DNA of 43,880 nt from Syntrophus gentianae (GCF_900109885.1 NZ_FOBS01000026.1:1-43880), one strand, 5' to 3'. Numbered from the stretch's first letter, positions 8,122 through 19,875 are shown. Program-made: numbers and translations. The notes: generated from the letters alone by a model not told the origin.

Positions 8122-10611
8122 TCATGGCCGCCGGGAGTCACCGCTTCCTTTCTTAAACCCTTCCGCCTGAAGATGACTGCCGTCGGTTGTTATGGAAATC
8201 CCCCCTTGCCTGTCCGTACGCAGTATTCTGGCCCCGGCCGCTTGATATCTCGTTAAAACCTCCTCATGGGGAAAACCGAAAACATTGTCAGGACCGCAGC
8301 TGATCACGGCAATCTGCGGCCGAACGGCATTCAAAAAAGGCAGACTGCTGGATATGCGGCTGCCATGGTGAGGAACAAAAAGGACGGTACTGTGGAGATC
8401 AGAGGAATGGATCAACAGATTGTTCTCTTCTTCTGCCGAGATATCACCGGGCAGCAGCAGTGAAACTTTTCCGAAAGTGAGCCTCATCACCAGGGACTTT
8501 TCATTCAGATCCTCACCTGATGTTTTGTCCATTCCCGGATTATAAAGGGAGATTCCGACCTCTCCGACTTTCATGGCGCTTTCCCGATCCCTCAGAATCC
8601 GGTGGCGGATGCCCTTGCGGCGAAGAATCTCAAGAAAGCGTCGATAGAGTTCCGTGTCTGCGGATTCTCCATTGGACCAGACTTCCGAAACGGAAAAATT
8701 CTCCAGGATAAAGGGAAGGCCGCCCAGATGATCCGCATGGGGGTGACTGAGCGCCACGATGTCAACTTTTCGAATTCCCTCGTGCCATAAAAAGGGGGCA
8801 ACCACGGAGCGGCCGATATCAAAGCCGTCGCCGGGAACCCCTCCTCCATCCACAAGCATCGTTTTGCCACCGGGAAAACGGACAAGGGTCGCATTGCCCT
8901 GGTGGACATCGATGGCGGTCACCCTCAGTTCGCGGTTCTGAAATGGTTGCGTATACTGCCGGACAAGAGAAACCGATAGAAAAAGTAAAAGCAAAGAAAA
9001 GGCAATCCAGAGCAGGAGTCGTTTCTTTTTTGGTTCGGACAGGCCTGAAGAACGATAGGAAGAAATCAGGCCAAGAGCGCAGAGTAAAAGGAGATAGAAA
9101 GCGGCGATCTGCCAGAGGGAGGGGGTGCAAAGGTAAAAAGCCGCTCCGGGCAGGCCGGCGAAAAAGTCGACCAGAGAAAGGGAGAGTTTCACCAGCCAGG
9201 CTGAGCAGGAAATCAGGATGCCGGCCAGAGCCTCTGAAAAGGGGCTGACCGCAATGACCAGCATGCTCAGCGGCAAAGCCAGAAGACCAAGAATAGGAAC
9301 GAGAACGGCATTGGCTGGGATGACGAGAAGGGATAGCCGGTTGAAATAAAAGGCAAGGATGGGCAGTGTCCCCAAGGTGGCGCTGATCGTGGTGATGAGA
9401 AACAGCAGGATCTGACCTTGAATTTTATTAAACCAGAACGTTTTGGAGGAAGCGTCGGCGAAAAAGGCCCTGTCCATGGATAATCCGGTAAATAGAGGCG
9501 CTATCAGGATTATCGCGGCAACGGCGGCAAAAGAGAGTTGAAAGGAGAGGTCAAAGAGGGCTTCGGGAGAAAGGATCAGGATCAGAACCGCCGCGGCGCA
9601 AAGGGTATTCATCAGATCCTGTCTGCGGTCCAGGAGCGTGGCAATCATGAAGGTCATGGCCATGAGGGTTGCGCGCAGTACGGACATGCCGGCGCCGGCA
9701 ACGAAGGCGTAAAAGAGAACAGGCGGAAATGCTGACACAAGAGACAGCTTCATGACGTTGAAACGAAGCAGCAGATATTCAGACCTCGAAAAAAGCCAGC
9801 GCATGATCAGGATCGTCCACAAGGCGATCAGGCCGACATTGAAACCGGAAACGGCCAGGATGTGAGAGGTCCCGGTCATGTTGAACTTTTCAAGGATGGG
9901 TTGCGGAATTTCTTTGGAGCTGCCCAGGATCATGGCGGAAAGAATCGTCCGTTCCGGAAAAGGGGCGTTCCTGTAAATCAGGTTGTGAATCGAACTGCGG
10001 AACTCCTCGATAAAACTTTTCAGTTTCTTCCCCTGGCCTTCTCGAAGAACGATCATCTTGGATTCATCGCTTAGAAAGCCGGAATAGGCGATCTTTTCAA
10101 AACGAAGGTGTTTTTCGTAATTGAATCCCCCGGGGTTATTGAAATTTTCCGGCCTGTGCAGGCGGGTTTCACAGCGGAGAAAATCGCCGTATTTCAGAGC
10201 GGGCCGTCCTTTTGCCGTGAGCAGAATCCTTTCCGATAGGGGCGTGTAGGTTCCGGAAGCGACAATCCGTGTCGCCTGCAAGACAAACCTTGTTTGGTCC
10301 GGCGAATATTCCGGAGCCTCGCAGATGATGCCCTCAAGAAGCGTTCTTTTTCCGATCTGCTGCTGGACGGGGTTTGCCGGAGAAGAAGGTGGAAAATGAA
10401 AAGGGAGCATTTGCAGGCTTCCTTGAAAAAACAGGATTGCCCCCACGGTCAAGAAAACAGGAAGGCTTTTTTTGAAATGGACTCCCAGGAGAAGGAAAAA
10501 GAGAAGGGGAACCAGGCAGATTCTCAGATCGAGAGCTGGTGGGAAAAAAGTATCTCCGGCGATAATGCCGGAAATCAGGGCTGCCAGAAAGAAAAGGAAA
10601 GGCCTTTGCAT
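8122..10611 (-). CDS. comEC: ComEC/Rec2 DNA-uptake channel protein
   Basis: This 829-residue inner-membrane protein is a full-length ComEC, the channel that carries single-stranded DNA into the cell during natural transformation. The N-terminus has hydrophobic segments and a DUF4131-like soluble domain (about 100-210). The competence domain with many membrane helices follows (TSHILAVSGFNVGLIALWTI marks its start), and then a metallo-beta-lactamase-like domain with SHPHADHLGG at about residue 620 and a late FVPHHGS. All three modules are intact, unlike the shortened forms in some anaerobes. It heads the leftward block and is divergent from a PilS/PilR-like pair; type IV pili and ComEC work together in uptake, but other pilus genes are not in this window. 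Confidence 0.95.
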   Translation of the reverse strand: MQRPFLFFLAALISGIIAGDTFFPPALDLRICLVPLLFFLLLGVHFKKSLPVFLTVGAILFFQGSLQMLPFHFPPSSPANPVQQQIGKRTLLEGIICEAPEYSPDQTRFVLQATRIVASGTYTPLSERILLTAKGRPALKYGDFLRCETRLHRPENFNNPGGFNYEKHLRFEKIAYSGFLSDESKMIVLREGQGKKLKSFIEEFRSSIHNLIYRNAPFPERTILSAMILGSSKEIPQPILEKFNMTGTSHILAVSGFNVGLIALWTILIMRWLFSRSEYLLLRFNVMKLSLVSAFPPVLFYAFVAGAGMSVLRATLMAMTFMIATLLDRRQDLMNTLCAAAVLILILSPEALFDLSFQLSFAAVAAIILIAPLFTGLSMDRAFFADASSKTFWFNKIQGQILLFLITTISATLGTLPILAFYFNRLSLLVIPANAVLVPILGLLALPLSMLVIAVSPFSEALAGILISCSAWLVKLSLSLVDFFAGLPGAAFYLCTPSLWQIAAFYLLLLCALGLISSYRSSGLSEPKKKRLLLWIAFSLLLLFLSVSLVRQYTQPFQNRELRVTAIDVHQGNATLVRFPGGKTMLVDGGGVPGDGFDIGRSVVAPFLWHEGIRKVDIVALSHPHADHLGGLPFILENFSVSEVWSNGESADTELYRRFLEILRRKGIRHRILRDRESAMKVGEVGISLYNPGMDKTSGEDLNEKSLVMRLTFGKVSLLLPGDISAEEENNLLIHSSDLHSTVLFVPHHGSRISSSLPFLNAVRPQIAVISCGPDNVFGFPHEEVLTRYQAAGARILRTDRQGGISITTDGSHLQAEGFKKGSGDSRRP

Positions 10612-10641
10612 GTGTCGGATCTGTTATCTTAAATATTTGAA

Positions 10642-10647
10642 ATTATA
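10642..10647 (-). promoter_or_regulatory. -10 element upstream of comEC
   Basis: A perfect TATAAT on the minus strand lies 31 bases before the comEC ATG. The -35 region is poor (three of six at best), so the promoter may be weak or activator-dependent. Confidence 0.35.
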
Positions 10648-10677
10648 ACGTCAGGAAACATTTTGAAAGAAAAACTG

Positions 10678-10690
10678 TTCCCTGAGGGAA
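10678..10690. promoter_or_regulatory. 13-bp perfect palindrome between comEC and the histidine kinase gene
   Basis: TTCCC-TGA-GGGAA is a perfect inverted repeat lying in the 117-base divergent gap, about 31 bases upstream of the comEC -10 and 38 bases before the kinase start. Its place suits an operator acting on either or both genes. No -24/-12 sigma54 site is visible in the gap. Confidence 0.35.
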
Positions 10691-10728
10691 TCTACACATC
10701 AAAAAAATCTTAAAAAATTGCTTTTCTA

Positions 10729-12459
10729 ATGAATCCAACTGAGAAACCGACACTGTGGGAGAAAAGATATCTCCAGAGATTGAACGGGCTGATTCTATCC
10801 CGAATCGTCATCGCTACGATTCTTCTGGGAATTTTTGTATTCTTTGATCTCAAGCAAACTTCATCCCACCCGGAAATTCGTTTCCATCCCTTCTATAGCC
10901 TGATCCTGACCACCTATCTCCTCTCTTTTCTCTATGTCATTTTACTGAAAGTCTTCAAAACCTATTCGGTTTCCATGCATCTACAGATGACCTGTGATGT
11001 TCTGCTGATCACAGTCCTCGTTCACATGACAGGCGGAGTCGGCAGCATCTATTCCTCCCTTTACCCTCTGGTGATTATTTACACGGTACTTTTCGCTGAA
11101 CGAAAAGGCGGCTTTATTGTGGCCACTGCCTGCAGCCTGTTCTACGGATCGCTCTTGATCCTGGAGTTTTATGGAATGATCGACCGCGCCTCTTCATCCG
11201 TGGTTCCGGAAATTTCCCGGGATGCCGGTTATCTGTATTCGAGAATCTGTATCCATGCCCTTTCATTTTTCGTCGTGGCCTTTTTGGCCAGTTTCGTCAT
11301 CAAGCAGGAAAAGACGGCTCGAATTCTTCTTGCCGAAAAAGAGAGTGCCCTGGATCGACTGGATATGCTGCATCGGAGCATCATTGAATCGATTGACACC
11401 GGCATCCTGACCGTCAACCTGGAAGGCCGGATTCAATCCTTCAATCGGGCGGCGGTCCAGATCACCGGCCTGTCAGCCGAGAATGTCCTGAATAGGGATA
11501 TCTCATCGATATTTTCTGATTTCTATAGTCTTTTGGATCGCTTTTCCAAGGCGCCCTCCGCTAAAGGGCCTGAGAGACGGATGGAGATGAGAATTCGGAA
11601 TCAGGATCATGAGGAGCAGATTCTCGGCTGTTCTCTGTCTCAACTTAAAGGGAGCCGGGGCGAACACCTTGGGGAGATATTGATTTTTCAGGATTTGACG
11701 GACATCAAAAAGATTGAAGCCGCCTATGAAAAGAGCAGGCGTCTTGCCTTTGTCGGAGAGATGGCCGCGGGCCTGGCGCATGAAATCCGCAATCCCCTGG
11801 CCGCGATCAGTGGTTCGATTCAGATGTTGAAGAAAGACTTGAAATTGGATCCCCTCGATGAACGGTTGATGAAGATCGTGCTTCGGGGAAAGGACCAGCT
11901 CGAGAATGTCATGAAAGATTTCCTCCTCCTGGCCAAACCGGCGGCAGGAAATAAAGAATGGATCAATCTGAATGAACTGATTGAGGAAATTCTTGAATCC
12001 CTTCTTTACATCCCGGACTGGACGGATGAAATCAAGATTGAGAAGAACCTCTCCGATGCCGCCATGTTGTATGTCAACAGGACTGAAATGCAGCATGTCC
12101 TCTGGAACCTGATCATCAACGCCCTGCAGGCCATGCCCGGGGGCGGGCGATTGTCTATCGAAACGAGGTCATTCATCGATGAATCCGGCGAAGATTTTGT
12201 GCAACTGCTCATAGGGGACAGTGGAAACGGCATTTCCAGCGAAGACCTGGAGAAGATATATCAGCCCTTCTTTACGACCAAGGAAAGAGGAACGGGGCTT
12301 GGACTGGCAATTGTCGGCAGGATTATTGAGAACTGTTCGGGATTTCTCGCCGTGGACAGTGAAATAGGGAAGGGGACCGTATTCCGTGTTTGTCTGCCGC
12401 GAAGCAGGGAAATACAGGATGCAGCCCTGCCCGACATGGAAAATACCCGGGCGGCTTGA
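10729..12459 (+). CDS. PilS-like membrane sensor histidine kinase
   Basis: This 576-residue protein has six predicted membrane segments in the first 190 residues, a short coiled linker, and a PAS domain (about 205-320, starting ESIDTGILTVNLEGRI). The kinase core follows: H box AAGLAHEIRNPLAAISG with phospho-acceptor His351, N box LWNLIINALQAM, G1 GDSGNGIS and G2 GTGLGLAIV. The six-helix N-terminus plus PAS is the architecture of PilS, which senses pilin levels and controls pilus genes through PilR. It is followed after 21 bases by a sigma54 response regulator, its obvious partner. Specificity for pili is inferred from architecture and the nearby comEC; other NtrB/ZraS-type roles remain possible. 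Confidence 0.85.
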   Translation: MNPTEKPTLWEKRYLQRLNGLILSRIVIATILLGIFVFFDLKQTSSHPEIRFHPFYSLILTTYLLSFLYVILLKVFKTYSVSMHLQMTCDVLLITVLVHMTGGVGSIYSSLYPLVIIYTVLFAERKGGFIVATACSLFYGSLLILEFYGMIDRASSSVVPEISRDAGYLYSRICIHALSFFVVAFLASFVIKQEKTARILLAEKESALDRLDMLHRSIIESIDTGILTVNLEGRIQSFNRAAVQITGLSAENVLNRDISSIFSDFYSLLDRFSKAPSAKGPERRMEMRIRNQDHEEQILGCSLSQLKGSRGEHLGEILIFQDLTDIKKIEAAYEKSRRLAFVGEMAAGLAHEIRNPLAAISGSIQMLKKDLKLDPLDERLMKIVLRGKDQLENVMKDFLLLAKPAAGNKEWINLNELIEEILESLLYIPDWTDEIKIEKNLSDAAMLYVNRTEMQHVLWNLIINALQAMPGGGRLSIETRSFIDESGEDFVQLLIGDSGNGISSEDLEKIYQPFFTTKERGTGLGLAIVGRIIENCSGFLAVDSEIGKGTVFRVCLPRSREIQDAALPDMENTRAA

Positions 12460-12480
12460 GATCCTAAGTAGGAGGGAAAT

Positions 12481-13848
12481 ATGGCAACAATCCTTGTTGT
12501 GGATGATGATAAAGGGATGCGGGAATTCCTCGACATCATGCTGACCCGTGAAGGTTACGATGTCCGTTGCGCTTCCAGTGCCGCAGAAGCATTGAATTCC
12601 TGCAGAAAACATTCCTATGATCTGATTCTGACGGACTTGAAGATGCCCAAGATGGACGGACTGGAATTTCTCAAGGTGGTCAAGGAGATTTCCCCGGAAT
12701 CCCTTGTTATTCTGATTACGGCCTATGCCTCCGGAGATACAGCGGTCAGGGCGATGAAAGACGGAGCCTACGATTATATAGAGAAGAACTTTAACCTCGA
12801 AGAATTTACAGCGACGATCCGCAATGCCCTTGAATCCAACGGAAGGATGCGGAATGACGCAAAATTTCTCCGGGAGATGGAAAATGCCGTCTCCTTCGGA
12901 GAGATCATAGGTAAGAGCAGAGAAATGGTCAAAGTTTATTCCCTGATAAAAAAAGTGGCCGAGACAACGGCCAATGTCCTGATTCTCGGAGAGAGTGGAA
13001 CGGGGAAGGAGCTTGTCGCCAAAGCCATTCATGCAAACAGCCCGCGCAAGGAAAAGCCCTTTGTTGCCATCAATTGCGGCGGCATTCCGGAAAATCTCCT
13101 GGAAAGTGAATTGTTCGGTTATCAGAAAGGTTCCTTCACCGGCGCCTATGCGGATAAGGCGGGACTTTTCGAAATCGCCCGAGGGGGGACGATTTTCCTG
13201 GATGAGGTGGGGGAATTGCCCCCTGTTCTCCAGGTCAAGCTTCTGCGAGTGGTTCAGGAGAAAACCTTCCTGAGAATCGGCGGGACGGAAAATATCCGGG
13301 TGGATGTCCGGATCATCTCGGCAACGAACCGCAACCTGGAAGAGATGATTCGGAAAGGAGAATTCCGGGAGGATCTTTATTACCGCCTGAATGTCATTCC
13401 TGTGCGCATCCCGCCCCTTCGGGAAAGAAAGGAGGATATTGCGATCCTCACTCGTTTCTTCATTGAAAAATATGCCCGAGAATTCGGAAAGGGCATAAAA
13501 AATATTTCCAACTATGGTTTGGAGCTTCTCATGGAGTATTCCTTCCCGGGGAATGTTCGAGAGCTGGAGAATATTATCGAACGAAGTGTCGCCTTGGAGC
13601 AGTCGAGTATCGTGCTTCCCGAAAACCTGGTGATATCCAAGGGAAATTCGGAGGAACAGGCTGACGTCTCTAAAATGGGGCAATTCCCCGATCAGGGGAT
13701 AAATCTGAATACGGAAATGGCAAGGTTCGAACGGGACATGATCGAGAAAGCCCTGGAAAAATCCAACGGCTCAAAAACAAGGGCGGCGGAGCTTCTGCAG
13801 GTCAGTTTTGATTCCCTTCGCTACCGCATCGAGAAACTCGGGATGTAA
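12481..13848 (+). CDS. PilR-like sigma54-dependent response regulator
   Basis: This 455-residue NtrC-family activator has three domains. The receiver (1-120) has the acidic pair DDD near residue 8-10 and phospho-acceptor Asp52 in LTDLKMPKMDG; the usual KPF switch loop reads KNF. The AAA+ domain has Walker A GESGTGKE, the sigma54-contact loop as GSFTGA instead of GAFTGA, and Walker B FLDEVGELP. The C-terminal Fis-type helix-turn-helix ends SFDSLRYRIEKLGM, very like PilR. It should drive sigma54 promoters after phosphorylation by the upstream kinase; the 20-base gap carries a GGAGGG ribosome site. The stop lies only three bases from the recJ stop on the opposite strand. Confidence 0.88.
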   Translation: MATILVVDDDKGMREFLDIMLTREGYDVRCASSAAEALNSCRKHSYDLILTDLKMPKMDGLEFLKVVKEISPESLVILITAYASGDTAVRAMKDGAYDYIEKNFNLEEFTATIRNALESNGRMRNDAKFLREMENAVSFGEIIGKSREMVKVYSLIKKVAETTANVLILGESGTGKELVAKAIHANSPRKEKPFVAINCGGIPENLLESELFGYQKGSFTGAYADKAGLFEIARGGTIFLDEVGELPPVLQVKLLRVVQEKTFLRIGGTENIRVDVRIISATNRNLEEMIRKGEFREDLYYRLNVIPVRIPPLRERKEDIAILTRFFIEKYAREFGKGIKNISNYGLELLMEYSFPGNVRELENIIERSVALEQSSIVLPENLVISKGNSEEQADVSKMGQFPDQGINLNTEMARFERDMIEKALEKSNGSKTRAAELLQVSFDSLRYRIEKLGM

Positions 13849-13851
13849 TCT

Positions 13852-15588
13852 TCAGTTCCCGCTTATTGCGATATCCTTCATCTTCAATTGGATGTCCGAG
13901 GAGCCGTTCCAGTAGTTGATCTGAGGCGTGAAGGCGATATCAAGGGACGAATCGTTAAGATCATGAATAAAATGTCCCTGGCTGAACCAGATCGTATTGC
14001 GGGACACGCCGGATTCCGAAACGCGCATCCGGAGATGATTCTTCCCCACAATCGAAGGCGATAAGAAGTTGACATTCCTCACACAGAGGACCGGTTCGGG
14101 GTTCCTGCTTCCAAAGGGGGCAAGCAGCTCCATCTGGGACAGCAGTTCATGGGTAATATCGTTCAGGTGACACTGCGCCTCAATAACCGTCGCAGAGACG
14201 GAATCCGATTGCTGCAGATTTTCCCGGACAATTTCATCCAGCAGATCGGAAAATTTTTCGATGTCTTCTTCCAGAATGGAAATGCCGGCTGCATAGCGGT
14301 GACCGCCGTAGGAGATCAGACAGTCTTCACATTCTTTCAATCCCTGAAAGATGTTGAAATTTGCGATGCTTCTACCTGAACCCTTTCCGACGCCATCCTT
14401 CAGGCTGATCAATATTGCCGGGCGATCGTAGCGATCGGCGATTTTTGAAGCCACAATCCCGATGACACCGGGATGCCATTTGTCGGAGGCCAGAACGAAC
14501 GCGGTTCTGTTCCGGGAGTCGGTTGTATTTTCAATGTTGTCAATAATGTCATCCAGAATGGCTTTTTCCAGGGCTCTGCGTTTCCGGTTATAATTTTCCA
14601 GTTTTAACGCCAGTTCCCTTGTTTCGACAACGGAGTCGCTTAAAAGCAATTCCACCGCTTCTTCAGGCAATCCAACCCTGCCGGCGGCATTGATTCGAGG
14701 AATCAGGGAAAAGGAGGCCTTCTCGGAATCAACCGTTGAGCTCTCCAGCCCGCTGATTTCTTTCAGCGCCCGAATGCCCGCCCTTTTTCCTTCCGTAAGA
14801 AGCTCAAGACCAACCCGGCAAAAAATCCTGTTTTCATCGATCATCGGGCAGATGTCGCCGATCGTGCCCAAGGCGACAAGATCGAGGTATTCCTTTAAAT
14901 TGGGATACGGTTTATTGTGCCAAAATCCGTTTTTCCTGAGGCTTCCCCGAAGGGCGATCAGGAAATTGAAAACGATGCCCACGGCGGCTAGGTGCTTCAT
15001 GGGAAAAGAGTCATCAGGCCTTTTGGGGTTTATCGCGGCCACTGCCTTGGGAAGAGGTCCGGAAACTTCGTGGTGATCGAGAATAACGGTATCCAGACCC
15101 ATGGAACTGGCGTACAGAACTTCATCGCGATCGGAAATGCCGCAATCCACGGTGATAATCAATGCCGCGCCGCTGTCTTTGATCTTGTCGATGGCTTTCT
15201 GGTTCAGGCCGTATCCCTCTTCCATCCGGTCGGGAATGTAATAACTGACATCGGCCTGGATCTCGCGGAGAAATCTGACCAGGACGGCAACAGAGGTAAT
15301 GCCGTCGGCATCATAATCCCCGTAGACGACAACCTTCTCTTTCTTATAAACAGCTGCGATCAGCCGGTCGACCCCGGGGAGCATGTCCTTCATGAGAAAA
15401 GGATTGTGAAGATCATGGAGGGATGGATAGAGATATCTGCGGGCATCGTCGGGCGTCCGAATGTCCCGGCCAATCAGGATAGAAGAAACAATCCAATGAA
15501 TTCCGAGTTCTCTGGCAAGAAGATGCTGCACATCCCTGTCGGCGTCGGGCAAAATCCAGTTTGTCGTTGGTAAACATTTTCTAAACAT
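13852..15588 (-). CDS. recJ: Single-stranded-DNA-specific exonuclease RecJ
   Basis: This 578-residue protein is a DHH-superfamily 5'-3' exonuclease acting in RecF-type recombination and repair. The motifs GDYDADGITS (90-99), VDCGISD (148-154) and LDHHEVSG with the DHH at 171-173 are present, then the DHHA1 domain with the Gly-rich SGRSIANFNIF and YGGHRYAAG. The C-terminal OB-fold ends near 570. Length is usual for the family. It is transcribed towards the PilR-like gene with only three bases between the stop codons and no terminator there, so the two transcripts probably overlap at their 3' ends. Its promoter must lie in the 15589-16045 gap; I could not pick one with confidence. Confidence 0.96.
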   Translation of the reverse strand: MFRKCLPTTNWILPDADRDVQHLLARELGIHWIVSSILIGRDIRTPDDARRYLYPSLHDLHNPFLMKDMLPGVDRLIAAVYKKEKVVVYGDYDADGITSVAVLVRFLREIQADVSYYIPDRMEEGYGLNQKAIDKIKDSGAALIITVDCGISDRDEVLYASSMGLDTVILDHHEVSGPLPKAVAAINPKRPDDSFPMKHLAAVGIVFNFLIALRGSLRKNGFWHNKPYPNLKEYLDLVALGTIGDICPMIDENRIFCRVGLELLTEGKRAGIRALKEISGLESSTVDSEKASFSLIPRINAAGRVGLPEEAVELLLSDSVVETRELALKLENYNRKRRALEKAILDDIIDNIENTTDSRNRTAFVLASDKWHPGVIGIVASKIADRYDRPAILISLKDGVGKGSGRSIANFNIFQGLKECEDCLISYGGHRYAAGISILEEDIEKFSDLLDEIVRENLQQSDSVSATVIEAQCHLNDITHELLSQMELLAPFGSRNPEPVLCVRNVNFLSPSIVGKNHLRMRVSESGVSRNTIWFSQGHFIHDLNDSSLDIAFTPQINYWNGSSDIQLKMKDIAISGN

Positions 15589-15674
15589 GATCGGCTAAAT
15601 TGAAAAAGACTCGGTTCACAGGGATAATAAAAACATTAAACCAATGAAGCATAGTCAGGTTTTTTTTGATGTCA

Positions 15675-15864
15675 AGGAAAAGGTTTTGGTCAGGTCAAGA
15701 CCGATGGCGGATAGATTGCTGGATGTATTCAACGTTTGACAATTCGAACCTGTTTTTTAGCCTTCCTGATCAACGGTTTGGAAACAGACGCCGAAAGCAC
15801 GTAAGGACGTATGGCATATGACTTGTATATGGGCAGGAAAAGCTTTGGACAGGTCAATCCGGAT
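15675..15864 (+). repeat. Imperfect direct repeat pair in the secA leader
   Basis: Positions 15675-15705 and 15835-15864 match at 25 of 31 aligned positions with one single-base gap. The shared blocks are AGGAAAAG, TTT, GG and CAGGTCAA, ending in GAT. The copies are about 160 bases apart. The role is unknown; paired protein-binding sites are one option. Confidence 0.55.
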
Positions 15865-15883
15865 TTCCTGTAAAGCTCCAGAA

Positions 15884-15920
15884 ATCCACCAAAAACTCTT
15901 GTATATGAAGTCTGGTGGAT
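15884..15920 (+). promoter_or_regulatory. 8-bp inverted repeat upstream of the secA promoter
   Basis: ATCCACCA (15884-15891) and TGGTGGAT (15913-15920) are perfect complements separated by 21 bases. The right arm ends 34 bases before the secA -35 box. It could be an operator with two half-sites or a terminator-less RNA stem on an upstream transcript. Confidence 0.35.
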
Positions 15921-15954
15921 CGAAAAACAGGAACATTGGCTGTTTGATGAACGG

Positions 15955-15982
15955 TTGACATCCTTGTAAAATGGTGTATGAA
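15955..15982 (+). promoter_or_regulatory. Sigma70-type promoter for secA
   Basis: A perfect -35 TTGACA (15955-15960) and a -10 TATGAA (15977-15982, four of six) are separated by 16 bases. This leaves a 5' leader of about 55 bases before the secA ATG at 16046. Confidence 0.55.
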
Positions 15983-16045
15983 AAGCAGATTAATTGTACG
16001 CTGACCTGCTGTCAGTATCTCTCAAAAGAAAAAAGGTTATAACCT

Positions 16046-18562
<2,517 letters not shown>

Positions 18563-18625
18563 CGTTCCATTTTTAGAATAAAGGGTTCCCGCTCGACAGA
18601 GGGAGATTGAAAGGCAGGATATATC

Positions 18626-19819
18626 GTGAATGTTGACGAATATATTGTCCCCGGTTTTCTGGCCAACGGAATATCCGCAGGGATCAAGGAACAGGGGCGG
18701 AAAGACCTTGCCCTGATTTTTTCAGAAGTTCCAGCCAGAACGGCAGGCGTCTTTACGACCAACTGTTTCAAGGCGGCCCCTGTTCTGGTGGATATGGAGC
18801 GGATATCATCCGGAATGGCCCAGGCCATCGTGACCAACAGCGGCAATGCCAATGCCGCGACGGGAGCGAAGGGATACCAGGATGCCTTGGCCATGTCCCG
18901 GGCCGCCGCGATGGGGCTGAATATTTCCGAGGAGCTGGTGATGGTGGCTTCCACGGGTGTCATCGGTCATCCCCTGCCTGTGGAGAGAATAGAAAAGGGA
19001 ATGGGACCCCTTGTGGGCGGTCTGCGTAGAGAAGGGATTCCCGATGCCGAGGCGGCAATGATGACGACGGACCGTTTTCCCAAGATGTCCTGCCGGAAGG
19101 CACGAATCGGTTCCCGGGATGTGACCCTCTGCGGCATTGCCAAGGGGGCGGGAATGATCCAGCCGAATATGGCCACCATGCTGGCCTATCTGATGACGGA
19201 TGCCGATATTGACAGCGCTGCGCTTCGGACGGTTTTTTCGGAAGGAATTGCGCAGAGCTTCAATGCCATCTCCGTGGATGGCTGTATGAGCACCAATGAT
19301 ACGGCCCTGATCCTTGCCAATGGCAGGGCCGGGAATCGGCAGATTCGTCGCCGTTCACGTGAGTATGCCCCTTTTCGGGAGATGCTCTTTGCCGTCCTGG
19401 ATGACCTCTGCCGGGGGATGGTGCGCGACGGTGAGGGGGCAACAAAGCTGATCGAACTGGTGGTTGACGGTGCGCGGACCGAGGGGGAGGCCCGTCGAGT
19501 GGCCTACGCCGTGGCCAATTCCAACCTGGTTAAAACCGCCTTTTACGGGGGCGATCCTAACTGGGGACGGATCATTTCCGCGGCCGGATCTATCGGCATA
19601 CCCCTTCCCGTGAATGCGGTGCGGCTTGTCTTTGAGGAGGTTTGCCTTTTCGAAGCAGGGCAGGGGACAGCGTTTCCAGCCGATCGTGTGGCAGCCATCA
19701 TGGCCCAGGAGACGATACGGGTCCGCCTTGAACTCGGGATGGGAAACAAGGGCTTCCGGATCTATGCCTCCGATCTTCCCTTTGAATACGTAAAAATCAA
19801 CGCCCATTATCATACCTGA
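18626..19819 (+). CDS. argJ: Glutamate N-acetyltransferase / ornithine acetyltransferase ArgJ
   Basis: This 397-residue Ntn-fold enzyme transfers the acetyl group from N-acetylornithine to glutamate in the cyclic arginine pathway; many members also use acetyl-CoA. Self-cleavage occurs before the Thr nucleophile, which is Thr184 in the conserved KGAGMIQPNMATML. Other family boxes are VVTNSGNANAATG (near 70) and DPNWGRIISAAG near the end. The GTG start at 18626 is preceded by a GGCAGGAT ribosome site and gives the usual N-terminus (IVPGFLANGISAGIK). Whether it is bifunctional cannot be told by eye. Confidence 0.96.
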   Translation: MNVDEYIVPGFLANGISAGIKEQGRKDLALIFSEVPARTAGVFTTNCFKAAPVLVDMERISSGMAQAIVTNSGNANAATGAKGYQDALAMSRAAAMGLNISEELVMVASTGVIGHPLPVERIEKGMGPLVGGLRREGIPDAEAAMMTTDRFPKMSCRKARIGSRDVTLCGIAKGAGMIQPNMATMLAYLMTDADIDSAALRTVFSEGIAQSFNAISVDGCMSTNDTALILANGRAGNRQIRRRSREYAPFREMLFAVLDDLCRGMVRDGEGATKLIELVVDGARTEGEARRVAYAVANSNLVKTAFYGGDPNWGRIISAAGSIGIPLPVNAVRLVFEEVCLFEAGQGTAFPADRVAAIMAQETIRVRLELGMGNKGFRIYASDLPFEYVKINAHYHT

Positions 19820-19875
19820 TCGAATGACCGTTTTCGGAAAGGTATGAAATCCTTTTGTTCATATACGGAAACGCC

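Larger units (their letters stand above)
15589..16045. other. 457-base divergent leader between recJ and secA
   Basis: No known gene or RNA family is recognised. The stretch holds an imperfect 31-base direct repeat, an 8-bp inverted repeat with a 21-base loop, and a strong sigma70-type promoter for secA. It also holds two very short open frames on the plus strand: 15644-15739 (31 codons, begins MKHSQVFFDVKEKV, weak ribosome site) and 15811-15873 (20 codons, begins MAYDLYMGRKSF, AAGGA three bases upstream). No SecM-like arrest sequence is evident in either. The leader is much longer than other gaps here, which suggests regulation of secA or a small RNA. Confidence 0.4.

Noticed and set aside
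12169-13683. 504-codon open frame antisense to the kinase and response regulator genes
   Set aside because: Shadow of the intact regulator gene; no start signals or recognisable motifs.
15644-15739. 31-codon frame in the secA leader as a real gene
   Set aside because: Weak ribosome site and no recognised family; kept as an observation only.
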